A stretch of DNA of 64,000 nt from the NCBI RefSeq assembly GCF_009497155.1, contig NZ_WINI01000001.1, forward strand, positions 1,054,001-1,118,000, in the 5' to 3' direction. The stretch comes from Glaciimonas soli. Lineage in GTDB: Bacteria > Pseudomonadota > Gammaproteobacteria > Burkholderiales > Burkholderiaceae_D. The notes under the pieces were generated by a model. The model saw only the letters and a list, made by a program, of their open reading frames with translations, had not been told where the DNA came from and made no database searches. Each line of letters opens with the position of its first letter. Within the stretch, counting starts at the first letter, position 1. The translations under genes were made by a program, and so were the position numbers. Shown in pieces: positions 1-10,311 of this stretch.

Positions 1-101
1 TGTGGGCGCAGACCGGACAATAAGCGGCTCGCTAATAGATCGCCGGAAGTCTCACCGGCGACCATGGCGACGGTAACATCAGTCAAATTAGCAGCTGACA
101 T
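1..101 (-). CDS. lpxB: Lipid-A-disaccharide synthase, N-terminal fragment
   Basis: Only the first 33 codons are inside the window; the gene runs off the left edge. From the ATG at 101 the reading includes VAMVAGETSGDLLASRLL, the conserved N-terminal nucleotide-binding start of LpxB, a GT19 glycosyltransferase that joins UDP-diacylglucosamine and lipid X on the inner membrane. It follows lpxA by 37 bases in the same direction, the usual order in proteobacteria. The ribosome binding site is weak. Assignment rests on the motif and position. Confidence 0.85.
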   Translation of the reverse strand, partial: MSAANLTDVTVAMVAGETSGDLLASRLLSGLRP

Positions 102-138
102 GCCGCCAGAATGGTTAGTGCTATATGGCGTAACCACT

Positions 139-927
139 TCAGCGAATGATGCCACGACTGGACTTGGAGATGAAATCGCGCAGCATGCGCAGATATTCGG
201 CCGCATCTGGTGACTTAATTTCTTCTGCTTCGAGTGCCGCCTTAGCCTCATCCAAGGAATGACCAGCGCGATAAATCATTTTATAACCTCGCTTGATCGC
301 CATGATCTGCTCGCTGGTGAAACCACGCCGCTTAAGGCCTTCGCTATTAATCCCTGCAGGAACCGCACGATTTCCGACAGCGGTAACAAACGGCGGAACA
401 TCTTGACTGACCGCGGCCGTAAATCCCGTCATGGCATGCGCGCCGATATGGCAAAACTGATGAATCGTCGTAAACCCGCCAAGAAACACCCAATCCCCTA
501 TGTGGACATGTCCACCTAAGGTAGCGTTATTGGCCAATATCGTATTGTTAGCGATATGGCAGTCATGAGCGACATGAACATACGCCATAATCCAGTTGTC
601 ATTTCCCAGACTGGTGAGGCCGCCGTCTTGCACAGTCCCGAGGTTGAGCGTGACAAATTCCCGGATGGTATTGCGATCGCCAATTTCCAGGCGTGTTGGT
701 TCGCCCGCAAATTTTTTATCTTGTGGCGCTGCGCCGATGGAGCCAAACTGGAAGAAAGTGTTGTCGCGGCCTATCGTTGTGTGCCCTTCAATCACAACAT
801 GCGGCCCGATTTTGGTACCGGCGCCGATAGTGACATGAGGACCAATTACCGCATAAGCGCCGACTTCGACAGAGCTATCAAGTGTCGCTTCTGGAGCAAT
901 CACTGCTGTTGGATGAATACGCGTCAT
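139..927 (-). CDS. lpxA: Acyl-ACP--UDP-N-acetylglucosamine O-acyltransferase
   Basis: Catalyses the first step of lipid A synthesis in the cytoplasm, moving a 3-hydroxyacyl chain from ACP to UDP-GlcNAc. The protein begins [14 protein letters not shown] and is built of left-handed beta-helix hexapeptide repeats, followed by an alpha-helical C-terminus; the catalytic His region reads [10 protein letters not shown]. The ATG at 927 gives 262 residues, the standard length; a TTG 12 bases upstream is also in frame but lacks conserved sequence. It lies 12 bases after fabZ, in one run with lpxD, fabZ and lpxB, so the operon supplies both the acyl donor chemistry and the acyltransferases. Confidence 0.96.
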   Translation of the reverse strand: MTRIHPTAVIAPEATLDSSVEVGAYAVIGPHVTIGAGTKIGPHVVIEGHTTIGRDNTFFQFGSIGAAPQDKKFAGEPTRLEIGDRNTIREFVTLNLGTVQDGGLTSLGNDNWIMAYVHVAHDCHIANNTILANNATLGGHVHIGDWVFLGGFTTIHQFCHIGAHAMTGFTAAVSQDVPPFVTAVGNRAVPAGINSEGLKRRGFTSEQIMAIKRGYKMIYRAGHSLDEAKAALEAEEIKSPDAAEYLRMLRDFISKSSRGIIR

Positions 928-939
928 CTTGGTTACCAA

Positions 940-1449
940 TTATTTCGCGGCCGGGGTGACTTCAGGCGTCACTGCATGGCGCATCGTGCACATGAATTCA
1001 GCTTCTACTGCCAGTTCGCCATCCACCGTTGCTTTTGCATGATATTTCCAGATGCCGCGCACCACACGAAGAATTTCGACTTCCAGCTTAATCTGATCGC
1101 CCGGCTCAACAGGTCGGCGGAAACGCGCATTATCGATACCCAGAAAATACACCACGGTATTTTCATCCGGCTTACGGCCTTCGCTCAAAAACGATAACAA
1201 GGCGGCTGTTTGCGCCAATGCCTCAATCGTCAAGACACCGGGCATTACCGGCTTATTTGGAAAATGGCCGTTGAAGAATTCTTCATTGGCGGTGACATTT
1301 TTGATCGCCGTGATGGTCTTGCCACTCTCCCAGCTCAATACGCGATCAACTAGCAGCAAAGGATAGCGATGTGGCAGATATTCTTTGATCTGGTTGATAT
1401 TGAGAGTGCCGCCCGGAAGGCCGTTAGCGCTAGGATTTGGATTAGTCAT
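940..1449 (-). CDS. fabZ: 3-hydroxyacyl-[acyl-carrier-protein] dehydratase FabZ
   Basis: Hot-dog-fold dehydratase that removes water from 3-hydroxyacyl-ACP in fatty acid elongation and so competes with LpxA/LpxD for the same substrate. Visible motifs are [13 protein letters not shown], the catalytic-His stretch [13 protein letters not shown] and the Glu-containing helix [12 protein letters not shown]. At 169 residues it is slightly longer than the common ~150 because of short tails at both ends. Its ATG lies inside the end of lpxD (8-base overlap), which suggests translational coupling. Confidence 0.95.
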   Translation of the reverse strand: MTNPNPSANGLPGGTLNINQIKEYLPHRYPLLLVDRVLSWESGKTITAIKNVTANEEFFNGHFPNKPVMPGVLTIEALAQTAALLSFLSEGRKPDENTVVYFLGIDNARFRRPVEPGDQIKLEVEILRVVRGIWKYHAKATVDGELAVEAEFMCTMRHAVTPEVTPAAK

Positions 1450-2551
1450 TGGATTCTTCTTTAATTGAATTTTCTGTATTTTCTATGAATCGCTGCTGCT
1501 CTGTATGTTGTTCAGTCAGCTGCTTCATGTTTTTTTCTAGAGACCGGATTTTCTCACGCATAGAGGTCAAATTACGTACCAATGCGGCTGATTTTTCCCA
1601 ATCGCCATGCTTGGCAACTGGATAGAAACCTGTGTACTGTCCGGGCTCCAATATTGAGCGTAACGCCAGTGTGCCGGCTGAAACATGGACATGATCGACT
1701 ATCGTTATATGGCCGTGGATCATTGCAGCACCACCAATCGAACAATATTTACCGATTTTAGCGCTACCAGCGATACCGGCACATGCCGCAATCGCAGTAT
1801 GCGCGCCAATATGACAATTGTGGGCAATCTGAATCTGGTTATCCAGCTTGACGCCCTCTTCTATTACCGTATCTTGCAAAGCACCACGATCTATCGTGGT
1901 GTTGGCACCAATTTCGACATCATCACCGATGAGCACACGCCCGGTTTGAGGAATCTTGATCCAAGTGCCACTTTCGTTGGCAAAGCCAAAACCGTCGGCA
2001 CCAATCACAACACCGGAATGGATAATGCCGCGTTGACCAATTTCACATCCTGCATAAATCGTCACCTGCGGATACAGTTGCGTCATCGCGCCGATTTTAA
2101 CGCCACGACCAATCACGCAGCCAGCTGCAATCTGCACGTGTTCACCTATGATGGCATCAGCATCCACCACCACATTGGCACCAATAACAGCACTTGCAGC
2201 AATGTTAGCTGTCGGCGCTACCGTAGCACTTGCGTGAATACCTGCGATCACAACTTGCGCGTGTAGAGCCACAAAGAATTGCGCTGCACGCGCAAAGTAA
2301 GCATAGGGATTTGCCGTAACGATACGAGCGCCTTGATAGCTGGCACTCACAATAGCATCGTCAGCAGGCGATAATATCAACGCCGCAGCCTGCGTTTGTG
2401 CCGCTTGCGAACGAAACTTGGCATTAGAGAGGAAAGTGATATGAGATGCGGTAGCATCACTGAGTGGCGCAATGCCGGACACTTCAATATCCGGATCACC
2501 TATCAATTGGCCGCCTAAGCTTTCGACCAGTTGTTTCAGCCGAGTGCTCAT
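1442..2551 (-). CDS. lpxD: UDP-3-O-(3-hydroxyacyl)glucosamine N-acyltransferase
   Basis: Third committed lipid A enzyme, adding the N-linked 3-hydroxyacyl chain. The 369-residue protein has an N-terminal uridine-binding domain (about 1-100, with THITFLSN-type sequence [11 protein letters not shown]), then many hexapeptide repeats, including the catalytic-His stretch [14 protein letters not shown], and a C-terminal helical tail. The tail, from about residue 330, is a Gln/Glu/Asn-rich coiled-coil-like extension ([13 protein letters not shown]) a little longer than in the E. coli enzyme. The gene lies downstream of skp, separated by a dispersed inverted repeat at 2570-2669. Confidence 0.95.
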   Translation of the reverse strand: MSTRLKQLVESLGGQLIGDPDIEVSGIAPLSDATASHITFLSNAKFRSQAAQTQAAALILSPADDAIVSASYQGARIVTANPYAYFARAAQFFVALHAQVVIAGIHASATVAPTANIAASAVIGANVVVDADAIIGEHVQIAAGCVIGRGVKIGAMTQLYPQVTIYAGCEIGQRGIIHSGVVIGADGFGFANESGTWIKIPQTGRVLIGDDVEIGANTTIDRGALQDTVIEEGVKLDNQIQIAHNCHIGAHTAIAACAGIAGSAKIGKYCSIGGAAMIHGHITIVDHVHVSAGTLALRSILEPGQYTGFYPVAKHGDWEKSAALVRNLTSMREKIRSLEKNMKQLTEQHTEQQRFIENTENSIKEESND

Positions 2552-2569
2552 AGTGGCCTTTGTATTCTA

Positions 2570-2669
2570 GGGCTTACGTACAATTGTCCCGGCAAGGCAT
2601 CCCAACGAAGACCGTACTTTAGTACGGCCAGAAGGGGTAACGCCGCAAGGACAATTTTGCGTAAATCCC
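2570..2669. repeat. Dispersed inverted repeat, family 1, copy 1
   Basis: A 100-base element with imperfect ~20-base terminal inverted repeats (left 2570-2589, right 2649-2669). The outer ends match copy 2 at 10176-10271, as do internal blocks at identical offsets: AAGGCAT, CGAAG and TAACGCCGC. The core holds a perfect small hairpin, CCGTAC-TTTA-GTACGG. The inner arms (AATTGTCC/GGACAATT) differ from those of copy 2 but still pair. It starts one base after the skp stop codon. Confidence 0.75.
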
Positions 2670-2670
2670 A

Positions 2671-3225
2671 TTATTTGTTGAGTGCTTTCAGCACTTTATC
2701 GGTAATGTCGATACGCTTGTTAGCATAGACAGCGTCCTGAAAAATAATATCGTAACCTTCAGAATCAGCGATCTGTTTGATGACTTTATTGGTGCGCTCC
2801 ACAACGTTTGCCGTTTCTTCATTGCGACGTTGATTTAGATCTTCATTGAATTCGCGTAGCTTACGCTGATAATCCTTATCCATGTCAGCCAACTCACGTT
2901 GCCGCTTTAAGCGTTCCGACTCCGGCAGCACCGCAGAATCTTTGTCCAACTTATCTGCAGCAGCTTTACCTCGTGCGGCCAAATCCTGCAAATCTTTATC
3001 GCGCTTAGAAAATTCTGCTTGAATTTTTGCATAGCCCGCTTTAGCTGGCAAAGCCTCACGCATGATGCGATCGTTGCTGACAAAACCAATTTTGGAACCA
3101 CCGGATGGTGATGCTGGTGACGCATCGTCAGCATAAACTGCTGTACTAGTCACCCCCGACACTAAGCAAACTGCCAATAAAGCAACCGCATTCAGTGAAA
3201 TAAATGATTGTTTGAGAGACTTCAA
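2671..3225 (-). CDS. skp: Periplasmic chaperone OmpH/Skp
   Basis: Periplasmic holdase that carries unfolded outer-membrane proteins to the BAM complex. The 184-residue product has a signal peptide of about 32 residues (basic start, hydrophobic NAVALLAVCLVSG, cleavage likely after VYA). The mature part begins KIGFVSNDRI, typical of OmpH, and continues into the long charged helical arms of the jellyfish fold, ending ITDKVLKALNK. The start is a TTG at 3225 supported by a GGAG seven bases upstream; no ATG lies before the signal peptide. The gene follows bamA by 61 bases. Confidence 0.93.
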   Translation of the reverse strand: MKSLKQSFISLNAVALLAVCLVSGVTSTAVYADDASPASPSGGSKIGFVSNDRIMREALPAKAGYAKIQAEFSKRDKDLQDLAARGKAAADKLDKDSAVLPESERLKRQRELADMDKDYQRKLREFNEDLNQRRNEETANVVERTNKVIKQIADSEGYDIIFQDAVYANKRIDITDKVLKALNK

Positions 3226-3286
3226 GGTCGTTCTCCGTTATTCAATTTCAATACAAATTTCAATTAAGCAAATTGATGATGCTTAA

Positions 3287-5671
3287 TTAAAACCCTGTTC
3301 CCAATTGGAACTGGAAGTGCTGTACCTGATCGGAAGCTTTTGTCGTAGCGCCGCCGATTGTGGTTGCATCAAAATTATTCTTCGCATTCAAAGGTTGCGC
3401 CCAGCTTATTTTTAACGGCCCGATTGGCGATACCCAACTCAAACCAATACCAGCGGAGTAACGCAACTCACTGAAGGACATAGGTTGCTTATCAGCATAA
3501 ACCTGACCGCCGTCAAGGAAAGTAAACCAGCGTAAAGTTCTGTCCTTGCCTGAGCCTGGGAATGGGAATTGTAACTCCATATTGCCATACAAACGCTTGG
3601 AACCACCCATCGATTGCCCGTATTGGTCGACAGTAGTACCCAATGTCGAACCTTCATAACCACGTACAGTACCGATACCACCAGCATAATAATTTTTAAA
3701 TACCGGGAAAGGCTTACCGCCAAGACCCGCACCGTAATCAACTTCACCATTCAACGCTAATGTCACGGCATTGCCAAACAATGGCTTGAAGTACTGATGC
3801 TGGTAACTTGCACGATAGTACTGCAAACTACCTAAAGCCGAGACTTCGAGGTTAAAACGTTGGTAACGCCCTTTGGTTGGCACCAACGCGCTGTCACGAC
3901 TATCCCGTTGCCAAGCGGCAGTCAGTGGGAAACTCGTGGTATTGGCGGAGCCGCTTCCATCGGCATTGGTGTGACCAAAATCGTCCACATACTGTTGATA
4001 AATATCCGGACTAGTACTGTCAGTATCAACGCCGGTATTTTCAGCACCTACACCAAAGAAAATGGTATCGACTTCCGAGAATGGAACACCAAACTTGATG
4101 TCACCACCAATTGTTCTGACTTTATAGTCACCTGTCTGCGTATCAAGCGGACTTTGCGTGCGCCAGTACAAATTATACGTGCGGCTAATACCATCGTCGG
4201 TAAAGTACGGATTTGTTTGTGACAATACCGCAGTCCGATAAGTGCTACTGGTGTTGATGCTCAGTCCAATCGTGTTACCGCTACCAAAAGCATTCTCTTG
4301 CTGAATAGAACCAGTCAAACTGACTTTATCAACTTGAGAGAACCCTGCACCCACCGTCACGTTACCGGTTGGCTTCTCAGTCACAGACATAACGACGTCA
4401 ACCTGATCCGTTGTACCCGGTACCTCTGGTGTTTCGATAGTCACATCTTTGAAATAACCCAAGCGGTCTACGCGGTCGCGTGAAAGCTTAATGTTCGAAC
4501 CGTCATACCAGGAATCTTCAAACTGGCGGAATTCGCGGCGCACCACTTCATCGCGCGTTTTAGTATTACCTGCCACGTTAATATGACGCACGTATACGCG
4601 CTTGCCTGGATCCACTGTGATCGTGAAAGCAACTTCTTTTTTAGCCCGGTCGAGTACTGGATTGGCATTCACATTGGCAAATGCATAACCGAAATTACCC
4701 AGACGGTCAGAGATTCTCTTGGTCGTCTCTGTCAACTTCTGACCAGAGAAAACTTCGCCTTTTTTCAACTGAACCAAGGATTTCAATTGATCGTCCAAGC
4801 CAAACATTTCACCGTCCAGCTTGACGTCAGAAACGGTGAATTTATCGCCTTCAGTGATATTCAATGTGACATAAATATCTTTTTTATCAGGTGAAATAGA
4901 CACCTGACTAGAATCAACTTGCATTTCGATATAGCCGCGATTCAAATAAAACGATCGCAGGCTTTCAATATCAGCCGTCAGCTTTTCTTTGGAATATTGA
5001 TCGGCTTTGGTGTACCACGTAAACCAACCTGGTGGACGTAATGCCAGTTGCTCGCGCAATTCTTTATCTGAAAAGAGCTTATTGCCGACAAAGTCGATTT
5101 CTTTAATCTTTGAAACTTGACCTTCATCCACTGCAAAATCAATATTGACGCGATTACGCTCAATTGGCGTTACCGTTGTCGTCACTTTCATGCCATACAA
5201 ACCACGCGAAAGGTATTGGCGCTTCAACTCTTGCTCAGCACGATCAACCAGCGCCTTGTCATAAATTCGCGACTCACCAACGCCAATTTCTTTCAAGGCT
5301 TTGGTCAGCTGATCTTTATCAAATTCTTTAGTACCGGTAAAAACGACATTGTTGATCGACGGGCGCTCTTCCACCGAAACGACCAGGACATTGCCATCCG
5401 CCTCGATCCGGACGTCTTTAAAAAATCCAGTCTCATACAGTGCTTTGATCGCTGCAGTTGCTTTTTCATCGGTCAAAGTATCGCCAACTTTTACCGGCAG
5501 ATAACTAAAAACCGTACCAGCTTCAGTACGTTGAATACCTTCGACTCGGATATCTTTAACCACAAATGGTTGTATCGCCATCGCTTGGCCGGAACACAAT
5601 GCAAAGGCCGCTACAGCAACTAAACGACGTGAAAATATCGACAAGGGGAAATGCTGGGAATGTAATTTCAT
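3287..5671 (-). CDS. bamA: Outer membrane protein assembly factor BamA
   Basis: Central Omp85 component that folds and inserts outer-membrane beta-barrels. The 794-residue product has a ~32-residue signal peptide ending GQAMA, five POTRA domains starting at IQPFVVKDIRVEG (about 33-430), then a 16-strand barrel containing the surface-antigen/D15 sequence, including the lid-lock motif VRGYEGSTLG, and a C-terminal aromatic residue (FQFQLGTGF), the beta-signal. ATG 5671 is chosen because the in-frame TTG six bases upstream adds only two residues. It lies between rseP and skp, the conserved order linking envelope stress control with barrel assembly. Confidence 0.97.
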   Translation of the reverse strand: MKLHSQHFPLSIFSRRLVAVAAFALCSGQAMAIQPFVVKDIRVEGIQRTEAGTVFSYLPVKVGDTLTDEKATAAIKALYETGFFKDVRIEADGNVLVVSVEERPSINNVVFTGTKEFDKDQLTKALKEIGVGESRIYDKALVDRAEQELKRQYLSRGLYGMKVTTTVTPIERNRVNIDFAVDEGQVSKIKEIDFVGNKLFSDKELREQLALRPPGWFTWYTKADQYSKEKLTADIESLRSFYLNRGYIEMQVDSSQVSISPDKKDIYVTLNITEGDKFTVSDVKLDGEMFGLDDQLKSLVQLKKGEVFSGQKLTETTKRISDRLGNFGYAFANVNANPVLDRAKKEVAFTITVDPGKRVYVRHINVAGNTKTRDEVVRREFRQFEDSWYDGSNIKLSRDRVDRLGYFKDVTIETPEVPGTTDQVDVVMSVTEKPTGNVTVGAGFSQVDKVSLTGSIQQENAFGSGNTIGLSINTSSTYRTAVLSQTNPYFTDDGISRTYNLYWRTQSPLDTQTGDYKVRTIGGDIKFGVPFSEVDTIFFGVGAENTGVDTDSTSPDIYQQYVDDFGHTNADGSGSANTTSFPLTAAWQRDSRDSALVPTKGRYQRFNLEVSALGSLQYYRASYQHQYFKPLFGNAVTLALNGEVDYGAGLGGKPFPVFKNYYAGGIGTVRGYEGSTLGTTVDQYGQSMGGSKRLYGNMELQFPFPGSGKDRTLRWFTFLDGGQVYADKQPMSFSELRYSAGIGLSWVSPIGPLKISWAQPLNAKNNFDATTIGGATTKASDQVQHFQFQLGTGF

Positions 5672-5694
5672 TAGCAATCGTTTGTTATCAATGT

Positions 5695-5718
5695 CCTGAT
5701 CGGCCTAAGTCGATCAGG
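5695..5718 (-). other. Perfect hairpin in the bamA 5' leader
   Basis: CCTGATCG and CGATCAGG form an 8-bp perfect stem with an 8-base loop, 24 bases upstream of the bamA ATG. It lies in the 216-base rseP-bamA spacer and has no T-run after it, so it is not a standard terminator. A role in leader RNA structure is possible but unproven. Confidence 0.4.
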
Positions 5719-5887
5719 AAAAACTTGGGGGTGCCTGGCTATCGCTGTTATCGTTCCTAAAGTGTTTTCCAAAAATTATTTAGACTAGACATCCCTACGC
5801 CGGCAGTATGACTGTACGACAAGGCGGGACAACAACGTATAAACAGTTTTTGGAGAACACGTACCAACATGCGCTACCAACACAACA

Positions 5888-7264
5888 TTAAAATATTAGT
5901 CTAACGATATCGTTAAACATAGCGACGACCATCAACATCATCAAAACACCAAAACCTGCACGCTGGGCAATTCCCCAAATCCGTTCGGAAACGGGACGTC
6001 CAGTTAAAACTTCCACCGAATAATACAGCAAAAAACCCCCATCTAAAACTGGGATAGGTAGCAAATTCATTACACCTAGGCTGAGGCTGATAAAGGCAAT
6101 AAAACTGAGGTAACTAATTACCCCTATCCTTGCAGTCTGTCCGGCGTAATCAGCAATCGTAATTGGGCCGGTAATATTTTTGACCGAAACTTGACCAGTT
6201 AGCATTTTACCAAGCATCTTCAAGGTCAAAATACTGGTATCCCAGGTTTTTTGAGCCCCTTTTACCAATGCGGCCAGCGGCGGACTAGTAGCAACGATCA
6301 TTTCTGGCGCGAATGAAATTTCCGCTTTTATCTGACCGATAACCTTGCCATCCCGCTCTTGCGCTTCCGGGACCAAGTCCAGTTGGAAATTTTGTCCGTC
6401 TTGTCCATTACGCAGGCCACCTACATGCAAAGTCTGACCGGCCGACACGCGCACTTTATCGATCAAAGCCATACCGTCAGCAATAGGATTACCATCAATA
6501 CTGGTAATCACGTCGCCATCATGCAGGCCCGCTTTCATTGCAGCGCCATCAGGCAAGACTTTTTCGAGTTTTGCCTTGGAAAAAGCGATAACAATACCTA
6601 GCTTCGCTAAGAAATCACTCTCTAAATCTTGGGTAGTAATACTATCAAGCGGGAGATTAACAGTATCCAGAATATTGCCACCGGCAGAATTCGCATCAGG
6701 ATGTTGTACGTCCAGTTTGACAGTCGCATGATCGACAGCAGCTTGCGTCAACTTCCAACGCATGTCATCCCAGGTTTGAGTCGCCTCGCCATTAACGGCT
6801 GTCACCAATTCGCCACCGCGCAAACCCGCCTGGTAGGCTACCGATTGCTCTGCCACCGGCCCCAACTTCGGCAATGGTTCAGGAGTACCGTGCATGTAAA
6901 TACCGGCAAATAAGAGGATGGCGAGCAGAAAATTAGCCAAGGGACCGGCCGCAACGATGGCAATTCGACGCCACACGGATTGGCGTGTAAATTCTCGCGG
7001 CAAATCAGCCGGCGCAATCGTGCCAATATCCTGTTCCCGCGCATCGAGCATCTTGACGTAGCCGCCCAGCGGCAAAATCGAAATGGCCCATTCAGTCTGG
7101 TCGGCACCAAAACGGCGTGAAAAAATCACCTTGCCCATACCGACGGAAAAGCGCAAAACCTTTACCCCGCACAAACGCGCGACCCAATAGTGCCCAAGCT
7201 CGTGAACAATAATCAACGAACCTAACGCAACTGCGAACGCCAATAATGTTTGTAAAAGTATCAT
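5888..7264 (-). CDS. rseP: Site-2 zinc metalloprotease RseP
   Basis: Inner-membrane protease that cuts anti-sigma factor RseA within the membrane and removes signal-peptide remnants. The 458-residue protein shows the zinc motif HELGH at residues 21-25 in the first membrane segment, further membrane segments near 98-118 and at the C-terminus, two PDZ domains (about 120-310), and the second-half active-site motif NLLPIPVLDGG. Its ATG overlaps the dxr stop codon by one base (TGATG), indicating coupling. Confidence 0.95.
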   Translation of the reverse strand: MILLQTLLAFAVALGSLIIVHELGHYWVARLCGVKVLRFSVGMGKVIFSRRFGADQTEWAISILPLGGYVKMLDAREQDIGTIAPADLPREFTRQSVWRRIAIVAAGPLANFLLAILLFAGIYMHGTPEPLPKLGPVAEQSVAYQAGLRGGELVTAVNGEATQTWDDMRWKLTQAAVDHATVKLDVQHPDANSAGGNILDTVNLPLDSITTQDLESDFLAKLGIVIAFSKAKLEKVLPDGAAMKAGLHDGDVITSIDGNPIADGMALIDKVRVSAGQTLHVGGLRNGQDGQNFQLDLVPEAQERDGKVIGQIKAEISFAPEMIVATSPPLAALVKGAQKTWDTSILTLKMLGKMLTGQVSVKNITGPITIADYAGQTARIGVISYLSFIAFISLSLGVMNLLPIPVLDGGFLLYYSVEVLTGRPVSERIWGIAQRAGFGVLMMLMVVAMFNDIVRLIF

Positions 7265-8493
7265 CAGGAAATGAATGAACGTACTGTTAACCGTGCAAAC
7301 TGATCTTGTTCCAGCAACGCATCAATATCGGTGATGGAACAAGACGATATTTTGTCCATAGTGCGCGCAATGAGTTGATCTATCATACGAAATCCAATTT
7401 TTCCGTCAAGAAAAGCTTGGACAGCAATTTCATTCGCAGCGTTCAATATAGTTGCAGCAGATCCACCTGCAATCAACGCATCATACGCGAGCTTCAAACA
7501 AGGAAAGCGCAGAAAGTCCGGACGCGTGAATTGCAACTGACCGATGACGGTCAAATCGAGCGCAGGCACGCCAGAAGCGATACGTTCCGGGTAGGCCAAT
7601 GCGTGAGCGATCGGCGTACGCATATCAGGGTTACCAAGCTGCGCCAGAACTGAACCATCAACGTAGGAAACCATGGAGTGAATCACACTTTGCGGATGAA
7701 TCACTACCTCGATCTGGCTCGCCGCGGCGCCAAACAACCAATGCGCCTCGATGACTTCCAGACCTTTATTCATCATAGTCGCTGAATCGACCGAGATTTT
7801 CCGCCCCATTACCCAATTCGGATGCGCTACCGCTTCATCTGGCGTAACGGCATCCAGCGTTTCAACCGCCCGATGCAAAAAAGGTCCGCCAGATGCGGTC
7901 AGCAGAATTTTTTCAACGCCAACGGCACGAGGATCACGTTGCTTTTGATCCCGTTGATAGGCATGCGGTAAGCATTGGAAGATCGCATTATGTTCGCTAT
8001 CGATCGGCAGCAATGTAGCACCGCTACTGCGAACCGCATCAATGAACAATTGGCCAGACATGACCAGCGCTTCTTTGTTCGCCAATAGAATTTTTTTGCC
8101 GGCACGCGCTGCGGCCAGGGATGGCGCCAAACCAGCGGCACCGACAATTGCCGCCATTACTGTGTCGCACGCGGCTGCACTGGCTACGTCACATAACGCC
8201 TGCTCGCCATACGTAACCTGCGTTTTCAAGCCCTTGGCTTGTAATAACAGACTTAGCTGCGCCGCCGATTCCGACGTACCGACCACGGCTACCTGCGGCT
8301 GGAATTTTTCGCACTGCTCCGCCAGGCGCGTAATGTGAGAATAGGCTGTCAAAGCATATACCGCGTAGCGCTCAGGATGACGCGCCAAAACATCTAAAGT
8401 CGACACTCCAATCGAGCCAGTCGAACCAAGAATAGTGATATTCTGCAAAGACGCTTTTTGCATGTGCAGATCATTTTCCGCGCGACTTTCCAT
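7264..8493 (-). CDS. dxr: 1-deoxy-D-xylulose 5-phosphate reductoisomerase
   Basis: Second enzyme of the MEP isoprenoid pathway, converting DXP to 2-C-methyl-D-erythritol 4-phosphate with NADPH in the cytoplasm. Motifs seen are the Rossmann [12 protein letters not shown], the [12 protein letters not shown] stretch, the metal site [13 protein letters not shown] and the flexible-loop region ASGGPF. ATG 8493 is preferred because GAGGG lies five bases upstream; an ATG at 8463 would give a 399-residue form nearer the usual size. The gene begins 8 bases after cdsA ends and supplies precursor for UppS two genes away. Confidence 0.94.
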   Translation of the reverse strand: MESRAENDLHMQKASLQNITILGSTGSIGVSTLDVLARHPERYAVYALTAYSHITRLAEQCEKFQPQVAVVGTSESAAQLSLLLQAKGLKTQVTYGEQALCDVASAAACDTVMAAIVGAAGLAPSLAAARAGKKILLANKEALVMSGQLFIDAVRSSGATLLPIDSEHNAIFQCLPHAYQRDQKQRDPRAVGVEKILLTASGGPFLHRAVETLDAVTPDEAVAHPNWVMGRKISVDSATMMNKGLEVIEAHWLFGAAASQIEVVIHPQSVIHSMVSYVDGSVLAQLGNPDMRTPIAHALAYPERIASGVPALDLTVIGQLQFTRPDFLRFPCLKLAYDALIAGGSAATILNAANEIAVQAFLDGKIGFRMIDQLIARTMDKISSCSITDIDALLEQDQFARLTVRSFIS

Positions 8494-8501
8494 ACGTGCC
8501 C

Positions 8502-9338
8502 TCAAAACCAAAAGCTTAATAAAGTCACCAACGGCAATACCGGGATGAGCGCATCAATGCGATCTAGCACCCCACCATGACCAGGCAACAATTTACTGCT
8601 ATCTTTCATCCCTATGCGTCGCTTCAGCTGTGACTCAAACAAATCACCCACTACGCTGGCAGCTACCAACAAAGTCATCATGCCGACCAGTCCCATCCAG
8701 CCCCAAACAGCGTATAGGCTCACCGGCAAAGTATCTCTTAAAACCACTGCAGCAGGCGTCAAGCAAATTCCCAGTGAAATCAGCAAGACCAACAACCATC
8801 CGCCAATCGCTCCTTCCCAAGACTTGCCGGGAGAAATAGATGGCGCCAGCTTATGCTTACCAAAAGCTTTCCCGCAGAAATAGGCGCCAATGTCAGCAAC
8901 CCATACGATCGCCATTACCGATAACAGATACAGAGGGGAATGAATGAATAAAGCCAGAATCGCAACAAAGCAGCCGAAGATAGCGATTGCGTAGGTCACA
9001 CCGACAATACGATTACCGAAACTCGCCACCGGTGGCAATCCCAGCGCCAGCGAAGGCACAAAACGTACGGCCCAAATCGCCACACAAAGCGTAAACAATA
9101 CGCCAATATTTGCGCCGCCGCCCTTTAGCACAGTGACGGCAAATAAGCCTAATGCAATGATGCCATAGCCTAATGCACGCTTTTCTGCACTCCCAAACAG
9201 GCGAGCACACTCCCAAATCGCCGCAGCAAAAAATAATGCGGCAACAACAGCAAATCCGGGGAAATAATCAAAGTAGAGAATCGGCAGCAATACTGCCAGT
9301 AACACCAACGCAGTGAGCACACGCGTTTTTAGCATCAT
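8502..9338 (-). CDS. cdsA: Phosphatidate cytidylyltransferase
   Basis: Integral membrane enzyme making CDP-diacylglycerol, the branch-point precursor of all phospholipids. At 278 residues it is hydrophobic throughout with about eight membrane segments; the CdsA signature region lies near the C-terminus ([24 protein letters not shown]). Its start ATG overlaps the uppS stop by four bases (ATGA). The neighbouring pgsA at 49.5 kb uses its product. Confidence 0.94.
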   Translation of the reverse strand: MMLKTRVLTALVLLAVLLPILYFDYFPGFAVVAALFFAAAIWECARLFGSAEKRALGYGIIALGLFAVTVLKGGGANIGVLFTLCVAIWAVRFVPSLALGLPPVASFGNRIVGVTYAIAIFGCFVAILALFIHSPLYLLSVMAIVWVADIGAYFCGKAFGKHKLAPSISPGKSWEGAIGGWLLVLLISLGICLTPAAVVLRDTLPVSLYAVWGWMGLVGMMTLLVAASVVGDLFESQLKRRIGMKDSSKLLPGHGGVLDRIDALIPVLPLVTLLSFWF

Positions 9339-10114
9339 GAAGCCTTTTTTTGATGGTCCAACTGAGTTAGTTGTGCACTGGTTCGGCCAAATCGCCGTTC
9401 ACGTTGCTGAAATGAGGTAATGGCCTTATCTAATTCCACCGCATCAAAATCTGGCCAGTAGGTATCGGTAAAGTAAAGTTCGCTATAGGCCAATTGCCAC
9501 AGCAAGAAATTGGAAACGCGCTGCTCACCACCAGTGCGAATAAAAAGATCAGGCTCCGGCGCATAAGCCATCGCCAAATGCCGAGCCAGCTTTTCTTCGC
9601 TATCATCGCCCTGCAAATCACTAGCGCTATAGCCAGCGGCCATCATTTTTCTGACAGCTTGCATCACATCCCAGCGACCGCCGTAATTGGCGCAAACCGT
9701 GACAGTCAGTCCGACATTATTCTCAGTCTTACGTTCGGCTTCAGCGATCATGCCTTGTAACTTGGCATCGAAACGACTGAGATCGCCGACCACTTTAAGA
9801 CGTATGTCATTGGCATGCATCTTCCCTACTTCACGCTCTAACGCGGTGACAAAAAGACGCATCAACAAAGAAACTTCTTCTTCAGGACGACGCCAATTTT
9901 CAGAGCTAAATGCGAATAGCGTTAAGTATTGCACACCACGCTTAACGCAAGCTTCAACAATTCCGCGTACCGCCTCAACGCCTTTGCCATGCCCTGCAAA
10001 ACGCGGCAAAAATCGCCGCGTCGCCCAGCGGCCATTGCCATCCATAATAATGGCAATGTGCTTAGGCATCGCCGCGTCAGGTGGCTGCATTTGTGTTGAA
10101 CTGGAACGAGTCAT
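9335..10114 (-). CDS. uppS: Undecaprenyl diphosphate synthase (cis-prenyltransferase)
   Basis: Makes the C55 carrier lipid for peptidoglycan and O-antigen by adding isoprene units to farnesyl diphosphate. The 259-residue protein has the catalytic [12 protein letters not shown] (Asp plus P-loop-like Arg), the [11 protein letters not shown] stretch, the [11 protein letters not shown] motif and the conserved Arg region [19 protein letters not shown]. About 15 residues precede the conserved start, as in relatives. It sits between frr and cdsA; a dispersed repeat separates it from frr. Confidence 0.95.
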   Translation of the reverse strand: MTRSSSTQMQPPDAAMPKHIAIIMDGNGRWATRRFLPRFAGHGKGVEAVRGIVEACVKRGVQYLTLFAFSSENWRRPEEEVSLLMRLFVTALEREVGKMHANDIRLKVVGDLSRFDAKLQGMIAEAERKTENNVGLTVTVCANYGGRWDVMQAVRKMMAAGYSASDLQGDDSEEKLARHLAMAYAPEPDLFIRTGGEQRVSNFLLWQLAYSELYFTDTYWPDFDAVELDKAITSFQQRERRFGRTSAQLTQLDHQKKAS

Positions 10115-10175
10115 GAAAAATTAAATAAGAAAATGAATATGCAGAATTGGTATAAAACATTACCACTATAAACCA

Positions 10176-10271
10176 GGACTTACGCAAAAGCGCTACAGCA
10201 AGGCATGACGACGAAGGCAGTAAAAGCGTACGACAGTCATAACGCCGCTGTGGCGTTTTTGCGTAAGTCCC
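10176..10271. repeat. Dispersed inverted repeat, family 1, copy 2
   Basis: A 96-base element whose ends pair over about 17 bases (10176-10192 with 10254-10270), reading GGACTTACGCAAAA and its complement. The blocks AAGGCAT, CGAAG and TAACGCCGC occur at the same offsets from the ends as in copy 1. The inner arm sequence differs from copy 1 yet still pairs. It lies 40 bases after the frr stop codon. Confidence 0.75.
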
Positions 10272-10311
10272 ATAAACGAAATATACCAATTCTCAGACAG
10301 CTACAAGATTT

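Noticed and set aside
556-1197. 213-codon plus-strand frame over lpxA and fabZ
   Set aside because: It lies opposite two well-conserved genes, has no protein motifs and shows a composition expected of an antisense shadow.
1685-2266. 193-codon plus-strand frame over lpxD
   Set aside because: Rich in Asn, Thr and His as expected from the antisense of hexapeptide repeats; no domain recognised.
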